Position numbers and translations under genes: made by a program. 64,000 nt of DNA, from positions 62,001 to 126,000 of the forward strand of contig NZ_PGFB01000005.1 in NCBI RefSeq assembly GCF_002797855.1. The letters run 5' to 3'. Origin of the DNA: Compostimonas suwonensis. Its GTDB lineage: Bacteria; Actinomycetota; Actinomycetes; Actinomycetales; Microbacteriaceae. The notes under the pieces were generated by a model. It saw nothing but the letters and a program-made list of their open reading frames with translations, did not search any database and was not told where the DNA came from. Position 1 is the first letter of the stretch. Every line of letters begins with the position of its first letter. Shown piece by piece: positions 8,633 through 19,130 of the stretch.

Positions 8633-9276
8633 GAGGGCGTTCCTTCCGTGTCGGCGGTCGCGGTGATCGCTATCGGAGAGGTGCGCGCTCCCAGCCACCG
8701 GCCCACGGTCGAGGGATGCACGCCGACGTGCCGAGCGATCCGCTTGTTCGACCAGCCCTCGTCGCGCAGCACTACGGCGAGCTCCCGCCCGGACGCCGGC
8801 GGCTCCGCCGGTTCGGCCGGCTCCGCACTAAAGTGCGGCATGGGTTCCGGGGCCGGCTCGGAAACGGACGGGCGGGCCCGGGTAAGGGCGACGGTGAGAT
8901 GGGTGATCGCGAGCAGCACGAGCGGCGGCACGGCGGCGACCGAGGCGGCGAGTACTGCCGGCACATCCGCGTCGGCGGCGACAATCGCGTGGATCGCGTT
9001 CGCGGTGACCGACACGAGGGCGCCGGCCATCAGCAGCAGCCACGGATACCAGGCCGTGCGCTGCCCGGCGAGGGCGACGACCGCGACCGTGGCGACGACG
9101 ATGATGCCGTCCACGATGAGGGGCCAGGCCCATGCCTGCGCATCGTCGATCCCGGAGCGACGCGCGAGATCCGCCAGTGCGGTGAAGGACAGCCAGAACG
9201 CACCGATCGCGATGAACACCGTTCCCGCAATCGCGGTGCCGACGACGAATCGCCGCACCTGGGGCTGACCGTTCAC
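8629..9276 (-). CDS. DUF2637 (SpdB-like) membrane protein with C-terminal helix-turn-helix
   Basis: 215 residues from GTG 9276, overlapping the primase stop as GTGA. Four hydrophobic helices fill residues about 10-125 (VVGTAIAGTVFIAIGAFWLS, WPLIVDGIIVVATVAVVAL and two more), matching DUF2637 proteins common on actinobacterial plasmids and conjugative elements. After an acidic Pro linker, residues about 165-200 form a helix-turn-helix (GWSNKRIARHVGVHPSTVGRWLG) like that of invertase or phage regulators. A role in spread or in coupling membrane and DNA is suggested by family context only. Confidence 0.75.
   Translation of the reverse strand: MNGQPQVRRFVVGTAIAGTVFIAIGAFWLSFTALADLARRSGIDDAQAWAWPLIVDGIIVVATVAVVALAGQRTAWYPWLLLMAGALVSVTANAIHAIVAADADVPAVLAASVAAVPPLVLLAITHLTVALTRARPSVSEPAPEPMPHFSAEPAEPAEPPASGRELAVVLRDEGWSNKRIARHVGVHPSTVGRWLGARTSPIAITATADTEGTPS
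8679..8687 (-). promoter_or_regulatory. CGCGCACCT box 5
   Basis: The minus strand reads GAGCGCGCACCTCTCC. It lies within the DUF2637 coding end, 46 bases before the ATG at 8632. Confidence 0.3.
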
Positions 9277-10169
9277 AAGGCCGCCCGGATCGGGGGCTGC
9301 GCCGCTGCCGCCGACCCGCCCGCGAGCGCGGGCCGGGCCGGCGCGTGCGGCAGTACGGTCCGGTATGCGGATCGGATCGTCGTGGTGATCTCCGGCACCG
9401 GCAGGCCAGCCCGTTCGGCCGCCGGCCCGAGGACGGCGTGCGCGTCCGCGGACGAGACGCCCGCCTCGGCGGCGCGGCACGCCGCCCAGAACAGGGCACG
9501 GTTACGTTCGCCCTCCCCGCGCGCGGCGACCCACCGAGCCAGCCGCTCAGGGTCCAGGTCTCCGACACGATCCCTCGGCCCCGCCCACGGAGCGGGCGCC
9601 GGACGCGGGTCCAGCAGCTCACGCAAGGCGGGCGCGTCGACCGGGAGCGCGTCGGAGCTCGCGGTGGCGATCACGGCGTAGGAGCGCTCCCCGTTGTGGC
9701 CAACCACCGTCGAAGGCGGCACGACGATGTAGCCGCCATCGCCGCGGAAGTCGACGTGCGCGGCCGGCGCCTGCCAGGAACGGTGCGGGACGCCGGGGGT
9801 CGCCGGGTAGTAGGCGTGCAATCCGCCGGACGGGGAGCGCACCAGCGCGGCCCATCCGTCGATCAGGCCGGCGCGCTGCGCTCGACCGAATGCGGCGTAC
9901 CCGGTCCCGGCCGGATGGACGTCGACGTCGACCACCTCGAACCCGGAGACGGCGCCGGTCGGAACGCCGATGTTCGCCGTCGGCCATCGCCGCCACCAGG
10001 CAGCGACCTGACGCGGCTCGGCGCTCGCGTCGTGGAAGCCGTGCTCAGTGCGCGGCTCCTTGCCGCGAGGCCGGCACGGAAAGGCGGGGACGCCGGCCTC
10101 GGCGAGCGTCCGTGCCGCGTCCGGCAACGGCATCAAGGCGACGGCGCGCAGCACGGTGCCGATGTCCAT
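9273..10169 (-). CDS. Bifunctional DNA primase/polymerase (archaeo-eukaryotic prim-pol)
   Basis: 298 residues, ATG 10169 behind GGGAGGAGGTCGGCT. The prim-pol N-terminal domain is clear: PCRPRGKEPRTEHGFHDAS with WWRRWPTANIGVPTG near the start, the acidic catalytic motif FEVVDVDVHPAG (about residues 77-88) and SPSGGLHAYYPA (about 112-123). The C-terminal 90 residues resemble the PriCT-like helical region. It probably replicates the excised circle or primes the transferred strand. It is the first gene of the block that reads leftward to the transfer genes. Confidence 0.85.
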   Translation of the reverse strand: MDIGTVLRAVALMPLPDAARTLAEAGVPAFPCRPRGKEPRTEHGFHDASAEPRQVAAWWRRWPTANIGVPTGAVSGFEVVDVDVHPAGTGYAAFGRAQRAGLIDGWAALVRSPSGGLHAYYPATPGVPHRSWQAPAAHVDFRGDGGYIVVPPSTVVGHNGERSYAVIATASSDALPVDAPALRELLDPRPAPAPWAGPRDRVGDLDPERLARWVAARGEGERNRALFWAACRAAEAGVSSADAHAVLGPAAERAGLPVPEITTTIRSAYRTVLPHAPARPALAGGSAAAAQPPIRAAL

Positions 10170-10340
10170 AGCCGACCTCCTCCCTGCGCCCCCGATCCGA
10201 GGCTCGCTTCATGGCTTGCGACCATGAGGTGCGCGAGGTTCACCTCGCAGCGGGCAGACGGACGATCGGTGAGTGCGCCGTCAGGCGCAGCGGTGAACCG
10301 GACGTATCAGCCCGGCCTACCGGCAGGGCGCAGAGGTCGT
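10170..10340. other. Gap between the replication block and the copper cargo
   Basis: Carries the leader of the prim-pol gene, with a CGCGCACCT box and a GGGAGGAGG ribosome site. Around 10230 the sequence is a near-palindrome (TGCGCGAGG then CCTCGCA). I see no gene here. Confidence 0.5.
10227..10235 (-). promoter_or_regulatory. CGCGCACCT box 6
   Basis: The minus strand reads AACCTCGCGCACCTCATGG, 57 bases before the prim-pol ATG at 10169. It overlaps a short near-palindrome. Confidence 0.4.
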
Positions 10341-11471
10341 CTAGGGAAGACGCCGAATGTGAGCGTCGCGGCGCGAATCACGCGACACGGCACGCGTTAC
10401 GGGCTCAAGGACCGGGGTGAGGGCGCACACGCCACGGCACGACTCACACGGCATCGCGCCGGTGCAGGAAGGATGCGGATGCCGCCGGTACTGCCTGGGG
10501 GTGATTCCGAAGCGCTTGCGGAACCATACTGCCGCAACTCGCGCGTCCTTCCATCCGACTTGCCGGGATGCGTCGGCGATAGGCAGGTCGGTTTCCTCGA
10601 TTAGTCGCGTGAACTCCGTCAGGCGGATCTCGATGAGGAACCGCATGGGGGCGACGCCGACCTGCTGGGTGAACCCGCGCGTGAGATGGGCGCGGGAGAC
10701 GGCCACCTCCGCGGCTAGCCTGCCGACCGTCCACGGCTCGGCCATGCGCGAGCGCAACAGCTCGACCGAGCGGCGCACGGGGCGAGCGATCGGCGGCTGC
10801 GCGAGCCGGCCGCGCACTGGGAGGACTAACCTGTCCGGCACGGCGCCGTCCTCGGCGAGCAGCGTTGGCAGGGCGATCTCAACAGCGCGGGAGAACAGAG
10901 AGATCAGTCGCGTGGTCGCGACCTCCGGTGGCGCGGTCTCGTTCACGAGGCTGATCTGGCGCCAGAGCGGTTCGATGCGGTGCAGGATGTCCACGCCGGG
11001 CTGCAGCACGAGTGCCGAGCCGTCCCACGCGTCGGGATGCAGGCCTGGGCGGACCCGCGTGATGTCGGCGAGCACCCATCGCATGTGCGAGCGGAGGAAG
11101 GATTCGTCGAAGAACAGGGTCCATAGCCGCACAGTTGGCGCCGGACGCACTGAGCACCACATGCCGGCCCCGAGAGTCATCGCGAAGCCCGGCGTCAGCT
11201 CGTGGATGCCTGTGGCTGTCTCGATATGTGCCGCGCCCTCGAGGACGTGGACGATCTTGGCGTGCCCGAACACCGCGCGGTGGATGCGTTCGGTGCGCAC
11301 GCTCTCCACCGCCGACAACGGCGGCCCGGCCGGCCTGCCAATAACGTAGCGGCCGCCGGTGCCGTCAAGATCCTGCAGGGGTGCGGCCGCATCCCGTCGG
11401 TTCACTGGCGCCGTCACGCGTTCATTGATGCGACCAGCTGGGTGGCCTCTGGTAGGTTGCGCCGTGGTCAC
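10341..11471 (-). CDS. AraC-family transcriptional regulator
   Basis: 376 residues from GTG 11471, which overlaps the multicopper oxidase stop as GTGA and so decides the start. The N-terminal half is a cupin-like sensor region (HVLEGAAHIETATGIHELTPG). The C-terminal AraC DNA-binding domain spans about residues 235-335: WTVGRLAAEVAVSRAHLTRGF is the first helix-turn-helix and IADASRQVGWKDARVAAVWFRKRFGITPRQYRR the second. About 40 further residues follow the usual end. It is the last gene of the long copper operon and may control that operon; its ligand is unknown. Confidence 0.85.
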   Translation of the reverse strand: MTTAQPTRGHPAGRINERVTAPVNRRDAAAPLQDLDGTGGRYVIGRPAGPPLSAVESVRTERIHRAVFGHAKIVHVLEGAAHIETATGIHELTPGFAMTLGAGMWCSVRPAPTVRLWTLFFDESFLRSHMRWVLADITRVRPGLHPDAWDGSALVLQPGVDILHRIEPLWRQISLVNETAPPEVATTRLISLFSRAVEIALPTLLAEDGAVPDRLVLPVRGRLAQPPIARPVRRSVELLRSRMAEPWTVGRLAAEVAVSRAHLTRGFTQQVGVAPMRFLIEIRLTEFTRLIEETDLPIADASRQVGWKDARVAAVWFRKRFGITPRQYRRHPHPSCTGAMPCESCRGVCALTPVLEPVTRAVSRDSRRDAHIRRLP

Positions 11472-12988
11472 GACCGATAGCCGATGACAGTGGTCATGCC
11501 GGTTTCGGCGTGGTAGATGTTGTGGCAGTGCGCGATCCAGAGGCCGGGGTTGTCGGCGTCGAAGTCGACGGTGAGGGTCTGTTTCGGCAGGATGATCGAG
11601 GTGTCCTTCCGCGGGCCGTCGTCCTGGTGCTGGTATGTGTGCCCGTGCAGGTGGAACGGGTGCCACATCTCGGTGTCGTTGGTGATCGTGAGCCGAACGC
11701 GTTCGCCTTCCCGGATCTCGTGCGCTGCGTCCAGGGGCTGGGTCATGTCGAACCGCCGCCCGTCGATGCCCCAGTCGTAGTCGGCCATCCCTCCGGTGAG
11801 CGCGATCGCGATGGACCGGTCAGGCTGCCGGGAGGACAGCGCCGCACGGCTGTCGGCGGCCAGCAGCTGCGCGGTCCCGACTCGGCTGCTGCTCAGCTCC
11901 GGGATGCTCACGTCGGCCGCCGGGGCAGTGGCCGCGGCGGCGGTGCGGATGACCGCAAAGCCGCGAGCTCGCTTCCCCTCGGCTTGAGCGATGAGCGGGA
12001 ACGCCCCGTCGCCCAGAGTGATGGTCGCGTCGTAGCGTTCGCCCATCCCAATCAGGATGCTGTCAACCTCCACCGGGGTCACGGGGAACCCGTCGCTGTG
12101 GGTGATGGTCAAACCGTGGCCGCCGACTGCGAGACGGAACGCAGTGTCGCTGCCGGCGTTGATGATCCTCAATCGGACCCGGTCGCCGGGCTTGCCGGTG
12201 AACTGGGTGGGGTCGTCGACCGGCTTCCCGTTGATGAGGTAGAGGGGGTAGTAGACATCGCCGGCGTCGCCGCCGAGCAGGTCGGAGGTGGCGCCCATGA
12301 GCGTGTTGCCCATCCGCATGAACATGTCGTCCATTCCGCCCATGTCACCCATCCCGGCGGAGAGTTCTTCGAGTACCTGGTCGGGGGTGGCGGTGACGCC
12401 GTCGAGCCAGTCGTCGAGGATGATCACCCATTCGTCGTCGTAGGCCAGCGGTTCGTTCGGGTCCTCGACGATCAGGGCGCCGTAGAGGCCGCGGTCCAGT
12501 TGCACGCCGACGTGGGGGTGGAACCAGTAGGTGCCAGGGTCGGGGACGATGAACTCGTAGTCGAAGGCTGCGCCGGCGCCGACGGGCTCCTGCGTGACGG
12601 GGGGCACCCCGTCCATGTCGTTGCGCAGCGCGATCCCGTGCCAGTGCACGGAGGTGTCGGTGTCGAGCTGGTTGCGGACGGTGGCCTGGAGGGTGTCTCC
12701 GGCGCCGAGGCGGATCACTGGGGCCGGGGTCGAGCCGAAGGCCCAGGTGGCGGCTGTCTTGCCGGCCAGGTCCAGCACGAGCGGCGCGGCGGCAAGGGTC
12801 GCGGTGGTGACCTTGCCGGTGCCGCCACGTCGCCGCTCCGCATCCTTCACTGGAGTGCCGTCCGGTTGCACCCAGGTCGCTGCCGGCGCGCAGGACGCTA
12901 GGGCGACGGTGGCGAGCGCGCCGACGCTGACGCCAAGGAAGCCACGGCGGGTGAGGGACGCGCTGAGCACAGGACGACTCGTGCTCAC
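11468..12988 (-). CDS. Multicopper oxidase (CueO/CotA-like), Tat-exported
   Basis: 506 residues, GTG 12988, overlapping the P-type ATPase stop as GTGA. A twin-arginine signal ([20 protein letters not shown]) ends in LASC, so the protein may be a Tat-exported lipoprotein (Cys33). All four copper-binding segments are present: HWHG (115-118), FHPHVG (156-161), [11 protein letters not shown] and [12 protein letters not shown] near the C-terminus. An insert rich in Met and Asp ([16 protein letters not shown], about residues 210-235) resembles the Met-rich copper-sensing insert of CueO. Likely oxidises Cu(I) to Cu(II) outside the membrane. Confidence 0.93.
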   Translation of the reverse strand: MSTSRPVLSASLTRRGFLGVSVGALATVALASCAPAATWVQPDGTPVKDAERRRGGTGKVTTATLAAAPLVLDLAGKTAATWAFGSTPAPVIRLGAGDTLQATVRNQLDTDTSVHWHGIALRNDMDGVPPVTQEPVGAGAAFDYEFIVPDPGTYWFHPHVGVQLDRGLYGALIVEDPNEPLAYDDEWVIILDDWLDGVTATPDQVLEELSAGMGDMGGMDDMFMRMGNTLMGATSDLLGGDAGDVYYPLYLINGKPVDDPTQFTGKPGDRVRLRIINAGSDTAFRLAVGGHGLTITHSDGFPVTPVEVDSILIGMGERYDATITLGDGAFPLIAQAEGKRARGFAVIRTAAAATAPAADVSIPELSSSRVGTAQLLAADSRAALSSRQPDRSIAIALTGGMADYDWGIDGRRFDMTQPLDAAHEIREGERVRLTITNDTEMWHPFHLHGHTYQHQDDGPRKDTSIILPKQTLTVDFDADNPGLWIAHCHNIYHAETGMTTVIGYRS

Positions 12989-15582
12989 GGCTGCACCTCG
13001 TTCTCGAGCACAGCCGTTGGCGCGGCGCTTGCGCTGGGTTGTGCCGGTAGCCGCAGTCGCTTGAGGAGGAGGGCGTTGACGGCGACGATGACGGAGGAGC
13101 CGGACATGCTGATCGCCGCGATCTCGGGGGTGAGCATGATCCCGAACGCGGGGTAGAACACGCCGGCCGCGATCGGCAGGGCGATCGCGTTGTAGCCGAC
13201 GGCCCAGCCGAGGTTCTGGCGCATCTTCCGCAGCGTGCCCTTGCCGATCTTGAGCGCGATCGCGACATCCAGCGGGTCGGAGCGCATCAGGACGACGTCG
13301 GCGGTCTCGATCGCGACGTCGGTGCCGGCGCCGATCGCGATGCCGAGGTCGGCTTGGGCCAGCGCGGGGGCGTCGTTGACGCCGTCGCCGACCATCGCGA
13401 CCTTCTTGCCCGTCTTCTGCAGCTCGGCGATCTTGGCGGATTTGTCTTCGGGGAGCACGTCGGCGATCACGGTGTCGATGCCCAGCAGTGCGGCGATGCG
13501 GTCGGCGGTGGGTTTGTTGTCGCCGGTGAGCATGGCCACCTCGATGCCCTGTTCGTGGAGGGCGTCGATGGCGGCTTTGGCGGTGTCGCGGGGCGCGTCG
13601 GCCAGAGCGATGACGCCGGCGATCTGCCCGTCGACGGCGAACATGATCGCGGTGCGTCCACCGTCGGCGAGGGCCTGCTGCTGCGCGGCGACCGGGGAGA
13701 TGTCGATGCCTTCGGCGGCCATCAGGCGGGCGTTGCCAAGCACGACCTGCTTCCCGTCGACGGTGGCGGTCGCGCCTTGGCCGGTCACGTTGCGGAACGC
13801 GGTCGCGGTGCGGCGGGGGATGTCACGGCTGTCGGCGTACTGCACGATCGCTTTGGCCAGCGGATGCTCGGACTCCCGCTCGAGTGCGGCCGCGAGGGAG
13901 AGCAGCTCGAGGTCGTCCATCCCGACCGGGAGATAGTCAGTGACCTCCGGTTCCCCCTTGGTGAGGGTGCCGGTCTTATCCAGCACCACCGTGTCGATGT
14001 GGGCGGCGGTCTCGATCCCGGAGGCGTTCTTGAACAGCACCCCGCGCTTGGCACCGAGCCCGGTGCCGACCATGATCGCGGTCGGGGTCGCCAGGCCGAG
14101 CGCGTCGGGACAGGTGATGACGACGACGGTGATGGCGAACAGGATCGCCATCGGCAGCTCGGCCCCGGCGAGGAACCACACCAGGAAGGTGAGGGTGCCG
14201 CCGATCAGGGCGACCAGGACGAGCCAGAACGCGGCCCGGTCGGCGAGACGCTGGCCTGGGGCTTTGGAGTTCTGCGCCTCCTGCACGAGCTTCACGATCT
14301 GCGCCAGCGCCGTGTCGGCGCCGACCTTCGTGGCCCGCACCCGGAGGGTGCCGACGGTGTTCACGGTCGCGCCGATCACCTCGGCGCCGGGGGCCTTCTC
14401 CACCGGCATGGATTCGCCGGTGACCATCGACTCGTCGACCTCGGATTCGCCCTCCTCGACGGTGCCGTCCGTGGGGACTTTCGCACCGGGGCGGATCAGC
14501 ATCAGATCGCCCGGGACGACCTCGGAGGTGGGGATCTCAACCTCGTTGCCGTCGCGGAGGACGACCGCGCGGGCCGGCGCGAGCTCCAGCAGTCGGCGGA
14601 TCGCGTCGTTCGCCCCGCCGCGGGCCCGCATCTCCACCCAATGGCCCAGGAGCACGAAGGTGGCCAGCACGGTCGCAGCCTCGTAGAACACCTCGCCGCC
14701 GCCGGTCAGGGTGATGATCAGACTGTAGAGCCAGCCGGCGCCGACCCCCACCGCGACCAGCACCATCATGTCCAGCGTCCTCGCCCGCAGCGCCCGGTAG
14801 GCGCCGTCGAAGAAGATCCACGCCGAGTAGAAGATCACCGGCAGCGACAGGATCAGCATGAACACGTCATCGCGCAGCCCGAACGGGGCCGGCACCTCGA
14901 ACCCGATCACCTCCCGCCCGATCGGGGACCACAAGGTGATCGGGATCGACAGGATCAGGGCGACCAGGAACCGGTTTCGCATGTCGCGGATCATCGACTC
15001 CATCGACATGCCGCCGTGGTGCCCGCCGTGCCCCATCATGTCCTGCGCGCTATGGCCCGCCGCCGCACTCCCACCGTGATCGTGCCCGCCGGCGACGGCC
15101 GCCCCGGCGCGGCCCGCGTGCGCGGCCGCTTCCCCCGCGTGGGCGTGGTCGTCGGAGCCCGAGCCGCTCGGGTGTTCGGCAGCGGCGCCGGTGCCGGCGT
15201 GATGCTGATGGACCTCGGGTTGGTCGGCGTCAGCGTGCGCATCGTGCCCTGCGTGCGCAGCGTCTCCGGCGTGCGCACCGTGGTCCGCGTGCTCGTCGGG
15301 TGCGGCCTGGGCAGGGTGGGCGTGCGGGTCGTGCGCGGGATCGCAGATGTGGTCCGGGACGGACTGGCCGGCGCAGTGGTAGCCGCAGTCGATGACCCAT
15401 TGCTGCAGGTGCGCGACCGAGGTGGTCTCGGGGTCGTAGGTGACGGTCGCGGTCTGCGAGACCGGGTTCGCGTCGACGCTGATCACCCCGGGCTGGCGCC
15501 CCAGGTGGGCTTCGGTGACGTTCTTGGAGGTCGCGCGGATCATGCCACCCACCTGCAGGGTCACGGTTCTGGTGTCGCTCAT
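12985..15582 (-). CDS. P1B-type heavy-metal ATPase with CPD transmembrane motif and His-rich N-terminus
   Basis: 865 residues from ATG 15582, overlapping the phosphoketolase stop (ATGA). Residues 1-70 are a ferredoxin-like metal-binding domain that lacks the CxxC loop (GGMIRATS instead) but ends in CGYHC. Residues 80-195 are a His/Asp-rich linker. The ATPase core follows with TGES (388-391), DKTGT (535-539), HP (SEHPLAKA) and GDGVNDAP. The membrane metal site reads [11 protein letters not shown], that is CPD (491-493), not the CPC of CopA nor the CPH of CopB. It is next to the oxidase, so copper export is likely, but the altered site leaves specificity open. Confidence 0.9.
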   Translation of the reverse strand: MSDTRTVTLQVGGMIRATSKNVTEAHLGRQPGVISVDANPVSQTATVTYDPETTSVAHLQQWVIDCGYHCAGQSVPDHICDPAHDPHAHPAQAAPDEHADHGAHAGDAAHAGHDAHADADQPEVHQHHAGTGAAAEHPSGSGSDDHAHAGEAAAHAGRAGAAVAGGHDHGGSAAAGHSAQDMMGHGGHHGGMSMESMIRDMRNRFLVALILSIPITLWSPIGREVIGFEVPAPFGLRDDVFMLILSLPVIFYSAWIFFDGAYRALRARTLDMMVLVAVGVGAGWLYSLIITLTGGGEVFYEAATVLATFVLLGHWVEMRARGGANDAIRRLLELAPARAVVLRDGNEVEIPTSEVVPGDLMLIRPGAKVPTDGTVEEGESEVDESMVTGESMPVEKAPGAEVIGATVNTVGTLRVRATKVGADTALAQIVKLVQEAQNSKAPGQRLADRAAFWLVLVALIGGTLTFLVWFLAGAELPMAILFAITVVVITCPDALGLATPTAIMVGTGLGAKRGVLFKNASGIETAAHIDTVVLDKTGTLTKGEPEVTDYLPVGMDDLELLSLAAALERESEHPLAKAIVQYADSRDIPRRTATAFRNVTGQGATATVDGKQVVLGNARLMAAEGIDISPVAAQQQALADGGRTAIMFAVDGQIAGVIALADAPRDTAKAAIDALHEQGIEVAMLTGDNKPTADRIAALLGIDTVIADVLPEDKSAKIAELQKTGKKVAMVGDGVNDAPALAQADLGIAIGAGTDVAIETADVVLMRSDPLDVAIALKIGKGTLRKMRQNLGWAVGYNAIALPIAAGVFYPAFGIMLTPEIAAISMSGSSVIVAVNALLLKRLRLPAQPSASAAPTAVLENEVQP

Positions 15583-18032
15583 TTCGGTTCCTTTCCGATG
15601 GCGGGGTCGGTGGTGTCGGGGTGGGGCCAGTGCCAGTCGGCGACGGCGGGAATGTCGGTGCCGTGCTCGCGAGTGTGGGCGCGGGCATGCAGGCGGGCGT
15701 CCTGCAGCTGCTGCCGCAGCTCCGCGTGGCGGGCGGCCAGGCCCGGGACGTGGTCGAGGACGTCGATCGCGAGCCGGTACCGGTCGAGGTCGTTGAGCAT
15801 GACCATGTCGAACGGGGTCGTGGTGGTGCCCCGCTCCTGGAAGCCGTGCACGTGCAGGTTCTGGTGCCCGGCGCGCTTGTAGGTGAGCCGGTGGATCAGC
15901 CATGGGTAGCCGTGGTAGGCGAAGATCACCGGCTTGTCGGGGGTGAAGATCGCATCGAACTCCCGGTCCGGCAGCCCGTGCGGGTGCTGGTCCTCGGATT
16001 GCAGCCGGGTCAGGTCGACCACGTTCACCACCCGCACTCTCAGATCGGGGACGTGCTCGCGCAGCAGCGCCGCCGCGGCGAGCACCTCGAGGGTGGGGAC
16101 GTCGCCGGCGGCGGCGAGCACCACATCCGGCTCGGTGCCCTCGGTCTCGGTGCCCGCCCACGGCAGGATGCCCAGCCCGCGGGTGCAGTGCTCGATCGCC
16201 TCGTCCATCGTGAGCCACTGCGGGGCGGGCTGCTTCCCGGCGACGACGACGTTGATGTAGCCGGCCGAGCGCAGGCAGTGGTCGTAGGTGGACAGCAGCG
16301 TGTTCGCGTCGAACGGCAGGTAGACGCGGACGATGTCGGGGCTCTTGTTCAGGGCGAGGTCGATGAACCCGGGGTCCTGGTGGGAGAACCCGTTGTGGTC
16401 CTGCCGCCAGACATGGCTGGAGAGCAGGTAGTTGAAGCTCGGGATCGGGTCCCGCCAGGCCACCTCCCGGGCGGCTTCCAGCCACTTGGCGTGCTGGTTG
16501 AACATCGAGTCGACGATGTGGGTGAACGCCTCGTAGCAATTGAACAGCCCATGCCGGCCGGTGAGCACGTAGCCCTCGAGCCAGCCCTGGCACTGGTGCT
16601 CGCTGAGCACCTCCATCACCCGCCCGGTCGGGGCCAGGTGCTCGTCGACGGGCTCCACAGCCGCGTTCCACTGCTTGCCCGTCGCCGAGTAGACGGGTGG
16701 GGCGAGCCGGTTGGAGGCGGTCTCGTCCGGGCCGAAGATGCGGAAGTTGTCCGGGTTGTCCCGGATCACCCCCGCCAGCCACTCGCCCAGCACCCGGGTC
16801 GCTTCCCCGGTCGACGCGCCGCGCGCGGCGGGGTCGACCGGGTGGGCGTGCTCCCGGAAGTCCGGGAGCCGCAGCGGGATCGTGAGTTGTCCGCCGTTGC
16901 CGGCCGGGTTCGCGCTCATCCGCCGATCCCCCTCCGGCGCGATCGCGACCGTGGCCGGGCGCGGGGCGCCGGTCACGTCGAACAGCCCGTGCGGGCGGTA
17001 GGACGCCAGCCAGTCCTCGAGGATCCGCAGGTGCTCGGGGGTGTCGCGGACCTCGGCGAGCGGCACCTGGTGGGCCCGCCAGGTGCCCTCCACCGGCAGA
17101 CCGTCGATCACCTTCGGGCAGGTCCACCCCTTCGGACTGCGCAGCACGATCGCCGGCCACGCCGGCCGCCCCGCCAGCGTCCCGGCCGCCGCGGCGGCCT
17201 TGATGTCCGCGATCTCATCCAGCACCGCATCCAGCACCGCCGCGAACGCCGCGTGGGACTCCTGCGGGGTCTCGCCATCGAAGCCGACCGTGACGACGTG
17301 GGGGTCGTGGCCGTAGCCGCGCAGCAGCGCGACCAGCTCCTCCTCGGGGATGCGCGACAGCACGGTCGGGTTGGCGATCTTGTACCCGTTCAGATGCAGG
17401 ATCGGCAGCACCACCCCGTCATGGGCGGGGTTGAGGAACTTGTTGCCGTGCCACGCGGTCGCCAACGGCCCGGTCTCCGCCTCCCCGTCCCCGATCACGC
17501 AGGCGACCAGCAGGTCCGGATTGTCGAACGCGGCCCCGTAGGCGTGCACGAGGGAGTAGCCCAGCTCCCCGCCCTCGTTGATCGACCCGGGCGTCTCGGG
17601 GGACGCGTGCGAGGGGATCCCGCCCGGGAAGGAGAACTGCCGGAACAGCGCCCGCAGCCCGTCCTCGGTGCGTTCGATGCCCGGGTAGCGTTCGGTGTAG
17701 GTGCCGTCCAGGTAGGCGTTGGCGACCATGCCCGGGCCGCCGTGCCCCGGCCCGGTCACGTACAGGGTGTTCAGGTCGCGGTCGCGGATGGCACGGTTCA
17801 GGTGGGCGTAGAGGAAGTTCAGGCCCGGGGTGGTGCCCCAATGCCCCAGCAGCCGCGGCTTGATGTCGTCCCGGCTGAGGCGGTGGCGCAGCAACGGATT
17901 GCCCTGCAGGTAGATCTGGCCGATGCTCAGATAGTTCGCCGCCCGCCACCATGCGTCCACCGCGTCCAGTGCCGCGGGGTCGACGGGTCCGGCGCGGCGC
18001 GCCCAGCTGCTCGCCGCTGTCGTAGGGGTCAT
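15579..18032 (-). CDS. xfp: Phosphoketolase (xylulose-5-P/fructose-6-P)
   Basis: 817 residues from ATG 18032 behind GGAAGGAGACCGACC. This thiamine-diphosphate enzyme splits xylulose-5-P (and often fructose-6-P) into acetyl-phosphate and a sugar phosphate. The family signatures are present: [20 protein letters not shown] near residues 90-109, [28 protein letters not shown], the ThDP-binding GDGEAETGP, and [18 protein letters not shown] in the second half. The length is normal for Xfp. Its place between a copper ATPase and a lipoprotein gene is unusual. Its product acetyl-phosphate is the substrate of the acetate kinase encoded at 26048-27199. Confidence 0.95.
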   Translation of the reverse strand: MTPTTAASSWARRAGPVDPAALDAVDAWWRAANYLSIGQIYLQGNPLLRHRLSRDDIKPRLLGHWGTTPGLNFLYAHLNRAIRDRDLNTLYVTGPGHGGPGMVANAYLDGTYTERYPGIERTEDGLRALFRQFSFPGGIPSHASPETPGSINEGGELGYSLVHAYGAAFDNPDLLVACVIGDGEAETGPLATAWHGNKFLNPAHDGVVLPILHLNGYKIANPTVLSRIPEEELVALLRGYGHDPHVVTVGFDGETPQESHAAFAAVLDAVLDEIADIKAAAAAGTLAGRPAWPAIVLRSPKGWTCPKVIDGLPVEGTWRAHQVPLAEVRDTPEHLRILEDWLASYRPHGLFDVTGAPRPATVAIAPEGDRRMSANPAGNGGQLTIPLRLPDFREHAHPVDPAARGASTGEATRVLGEWLAGVIRDNPDNFRIFGPDETASNRLAPPVYSATGKQWNAAVEPVDEHLAPTGRVMEVLSEHQCQGWLEGYVLTGRHGLFNCYEAFTHIVDSMFNQHAKWLEAAREVAWRDPIPSFNYLLSSHVWRQDHNGFSHQDPGFIDLALNKSPDIVRVYLPFDANTLLSTYDHCLRSAGYINVVVAGKQPAPQWLTMDEAIEHCTRGLGILPWAGTETEGTEPDVVLAAAGDVPTLEVLAAAALLREHVPDLRVRVVNVVDLTRLQSEDQHPHGLPDREFDAIFTPDKPVIFAYHGYPWLIHRLTYKRAGHQNLHVHGFQERGTTTTPFDMVMLNDLDRYRLAIDVLDHVPGLAARHAELRQQLQDARLHARAHTREHGTDIPAVADWHWPHPDTTDPAIGKEPK

Positions 18033-18084
18033 GGTCGGTCTCCTTCCGATCTGCGACCGGTCGGGCCGCTGCCGTGGATGGTGG

Positions 18085-18933
18085 TCATGATGCACTCGCC
18101 GGGAGGGCGGTGGTGGACACGGTGCCGCGGATCCAGACGATGCCGCGGTCGTCCAGGAGCACGATCGCGCCGTCGGCGGTCACGCCGAGCGCCTGGACGG
18201 TGCCGGTGGCGGTGCCCAGGCGTGTCCACGAGCCGTCGACCAGGCGCCACAGGCTGCCCTCGGTGTCGACGCCGACGACCCCGCCACCTGAATCGGCCTC
18301 CAGCAGATACAGCAGCGGGGCATCCGGGACGGCGGTGAAGGTGGCGCCGGCGTCTCGGCTTTCCTGCACGCCCTCCTGGGTCGCCGCGTAGAGGGTGCCG
18401 TCGGCGGCGACGGCGAGGTCGGCGGCGGGCAGCTCGGCCCCGTCGATCCAGGTGGCGCCGCCGTCGGGGCTCGTGCGCACGGTGATCGAGCTGGACCCGA
18501 TCCCGTAGATCGCCCCGGCACCGCTGGCGGTCAGAACGTGGAAGTCCTCCTGCCCGGTGAACGCGACCGGCTCCCACGACTGCCCCGCGTCGGTACTGCG
18601 CAGCACGCCCAGGTTGGGCGCGCCGAGCTCCGGCGGCGTGGTGGGGCCGGGATGGCCGGAGGCGTAGAAGATGTCGCCGGCGCGGGTCAGGCCCATCGCG
18701 TCGAAGTCATGGCCGCCGACCGGTCCGGCAACGGTGCCGTCCTCGGTCAGCGTGTACAGGCCGGTGTGGGTGCCCAGCAGCACCGTGCCGTCACCGGCGT
18801 CGACGATGCCGTGCACATGTCCGAGGTCCTCCAACCTCGGCGACGCGGACGTCTGGGGCGTCGGGCTCGTGCAGCCAGTGACCAGCAGCGCCACCGCAGC
18901 AGCGAGCGTCGTGATCGTGAGACGACGGTTCAT
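18085..18933 (-). CDS. Beta-propeller lipoprotein (F510_1955-type, exo-sialidase-like fold)
   Basis: 282 residues from ATG 18933. A lipoprotein signal ([12 protein letters not shown], Cys21) is followed by repeated propeller blades with Asp-box-like turns: [22 protein letters not shown] and SRDAGATF. The opening [11 protein letters not shown] resembles proteins annotated F510_1955 family glycosylhydrolase, often found near copper and DUF305 genes. No enzymatic activity can be inferred. The start overlaps the stop of a 32-residue peptide gene by 4 bases (ATGA), so it is translationally coupled. Confidence 0.8.
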   Translation of the reverse strand: MNRRLTITTLAAAVALLVTGCTSPTPQTSASPRLEDLGHVHGIVDAGDGTVLLGTHTGLYTLTEDGTVAGPVGGHDFDAMGLTRAGDIFYASGHPGPTTPPELGAPNLGVLRSTDAGQSWEPVAFTGQEDFHVLTASGAGAIYGIGSSSITVRTSPDGGATWIDGAELPAADLAVAADGTLYAATQEGVQESRDAGATFTAVPDAPLLYLLEADSGGGVVGVDTEGSLWRLVDGSWTRLGTATGTVQALGVTADGAIVLLDDRGIVWIRGTVSTTALPASAS

Positions 18934-19028
18934 GCGATCGCCTGGATGACGAGGATGGTCCCCGCAGACAAGATGACCAGGGCGAGGAAGATGGCCACGA
19001 AACAAGCGGCGAGGGTCCGAGAAGTCAT
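18930..19028 (-). CDS. 32-residue single-helix membrane peptide
   Basis: Too short for routine gene calls. ATG 19028 follows GAAAGGCCGTC and the frame reads MTSRTLAACFVAIFLALVIL and on to a TGA that overlaps the next start. It is one transmembrane helix with almost no soluble part. A second 32-residue peptide of the same design lies at 28139-28237, also coupled by ATGA to an exported protein. Translation of either peptide has not been shown, but the matching size and coupling argue that both are real. Confidence 0.6.
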   Translation of the reverse strand: MTSRTLAACFVAIFLALVILSAGTILVIQAIA

Positions 19029-19130
19029 GACGGCCTTTCGACAATCCGACGCGGCCCGCGACGGCGGGCACGCGGTCGGGTCTCGGGCGGAGCGAGTCGG
19101 GGTAGTGACCGCTCCGCCCGAGGGTCCGGG

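Noticed and set aside
13354-18338. Very long open frames (842 and 905 codons) on the plus strand
   Set aside because: They lie opposite the ATPase and phosphoketolase genes, which carry full family motifs. The antisense translations are low-complexity and caused by high GC.
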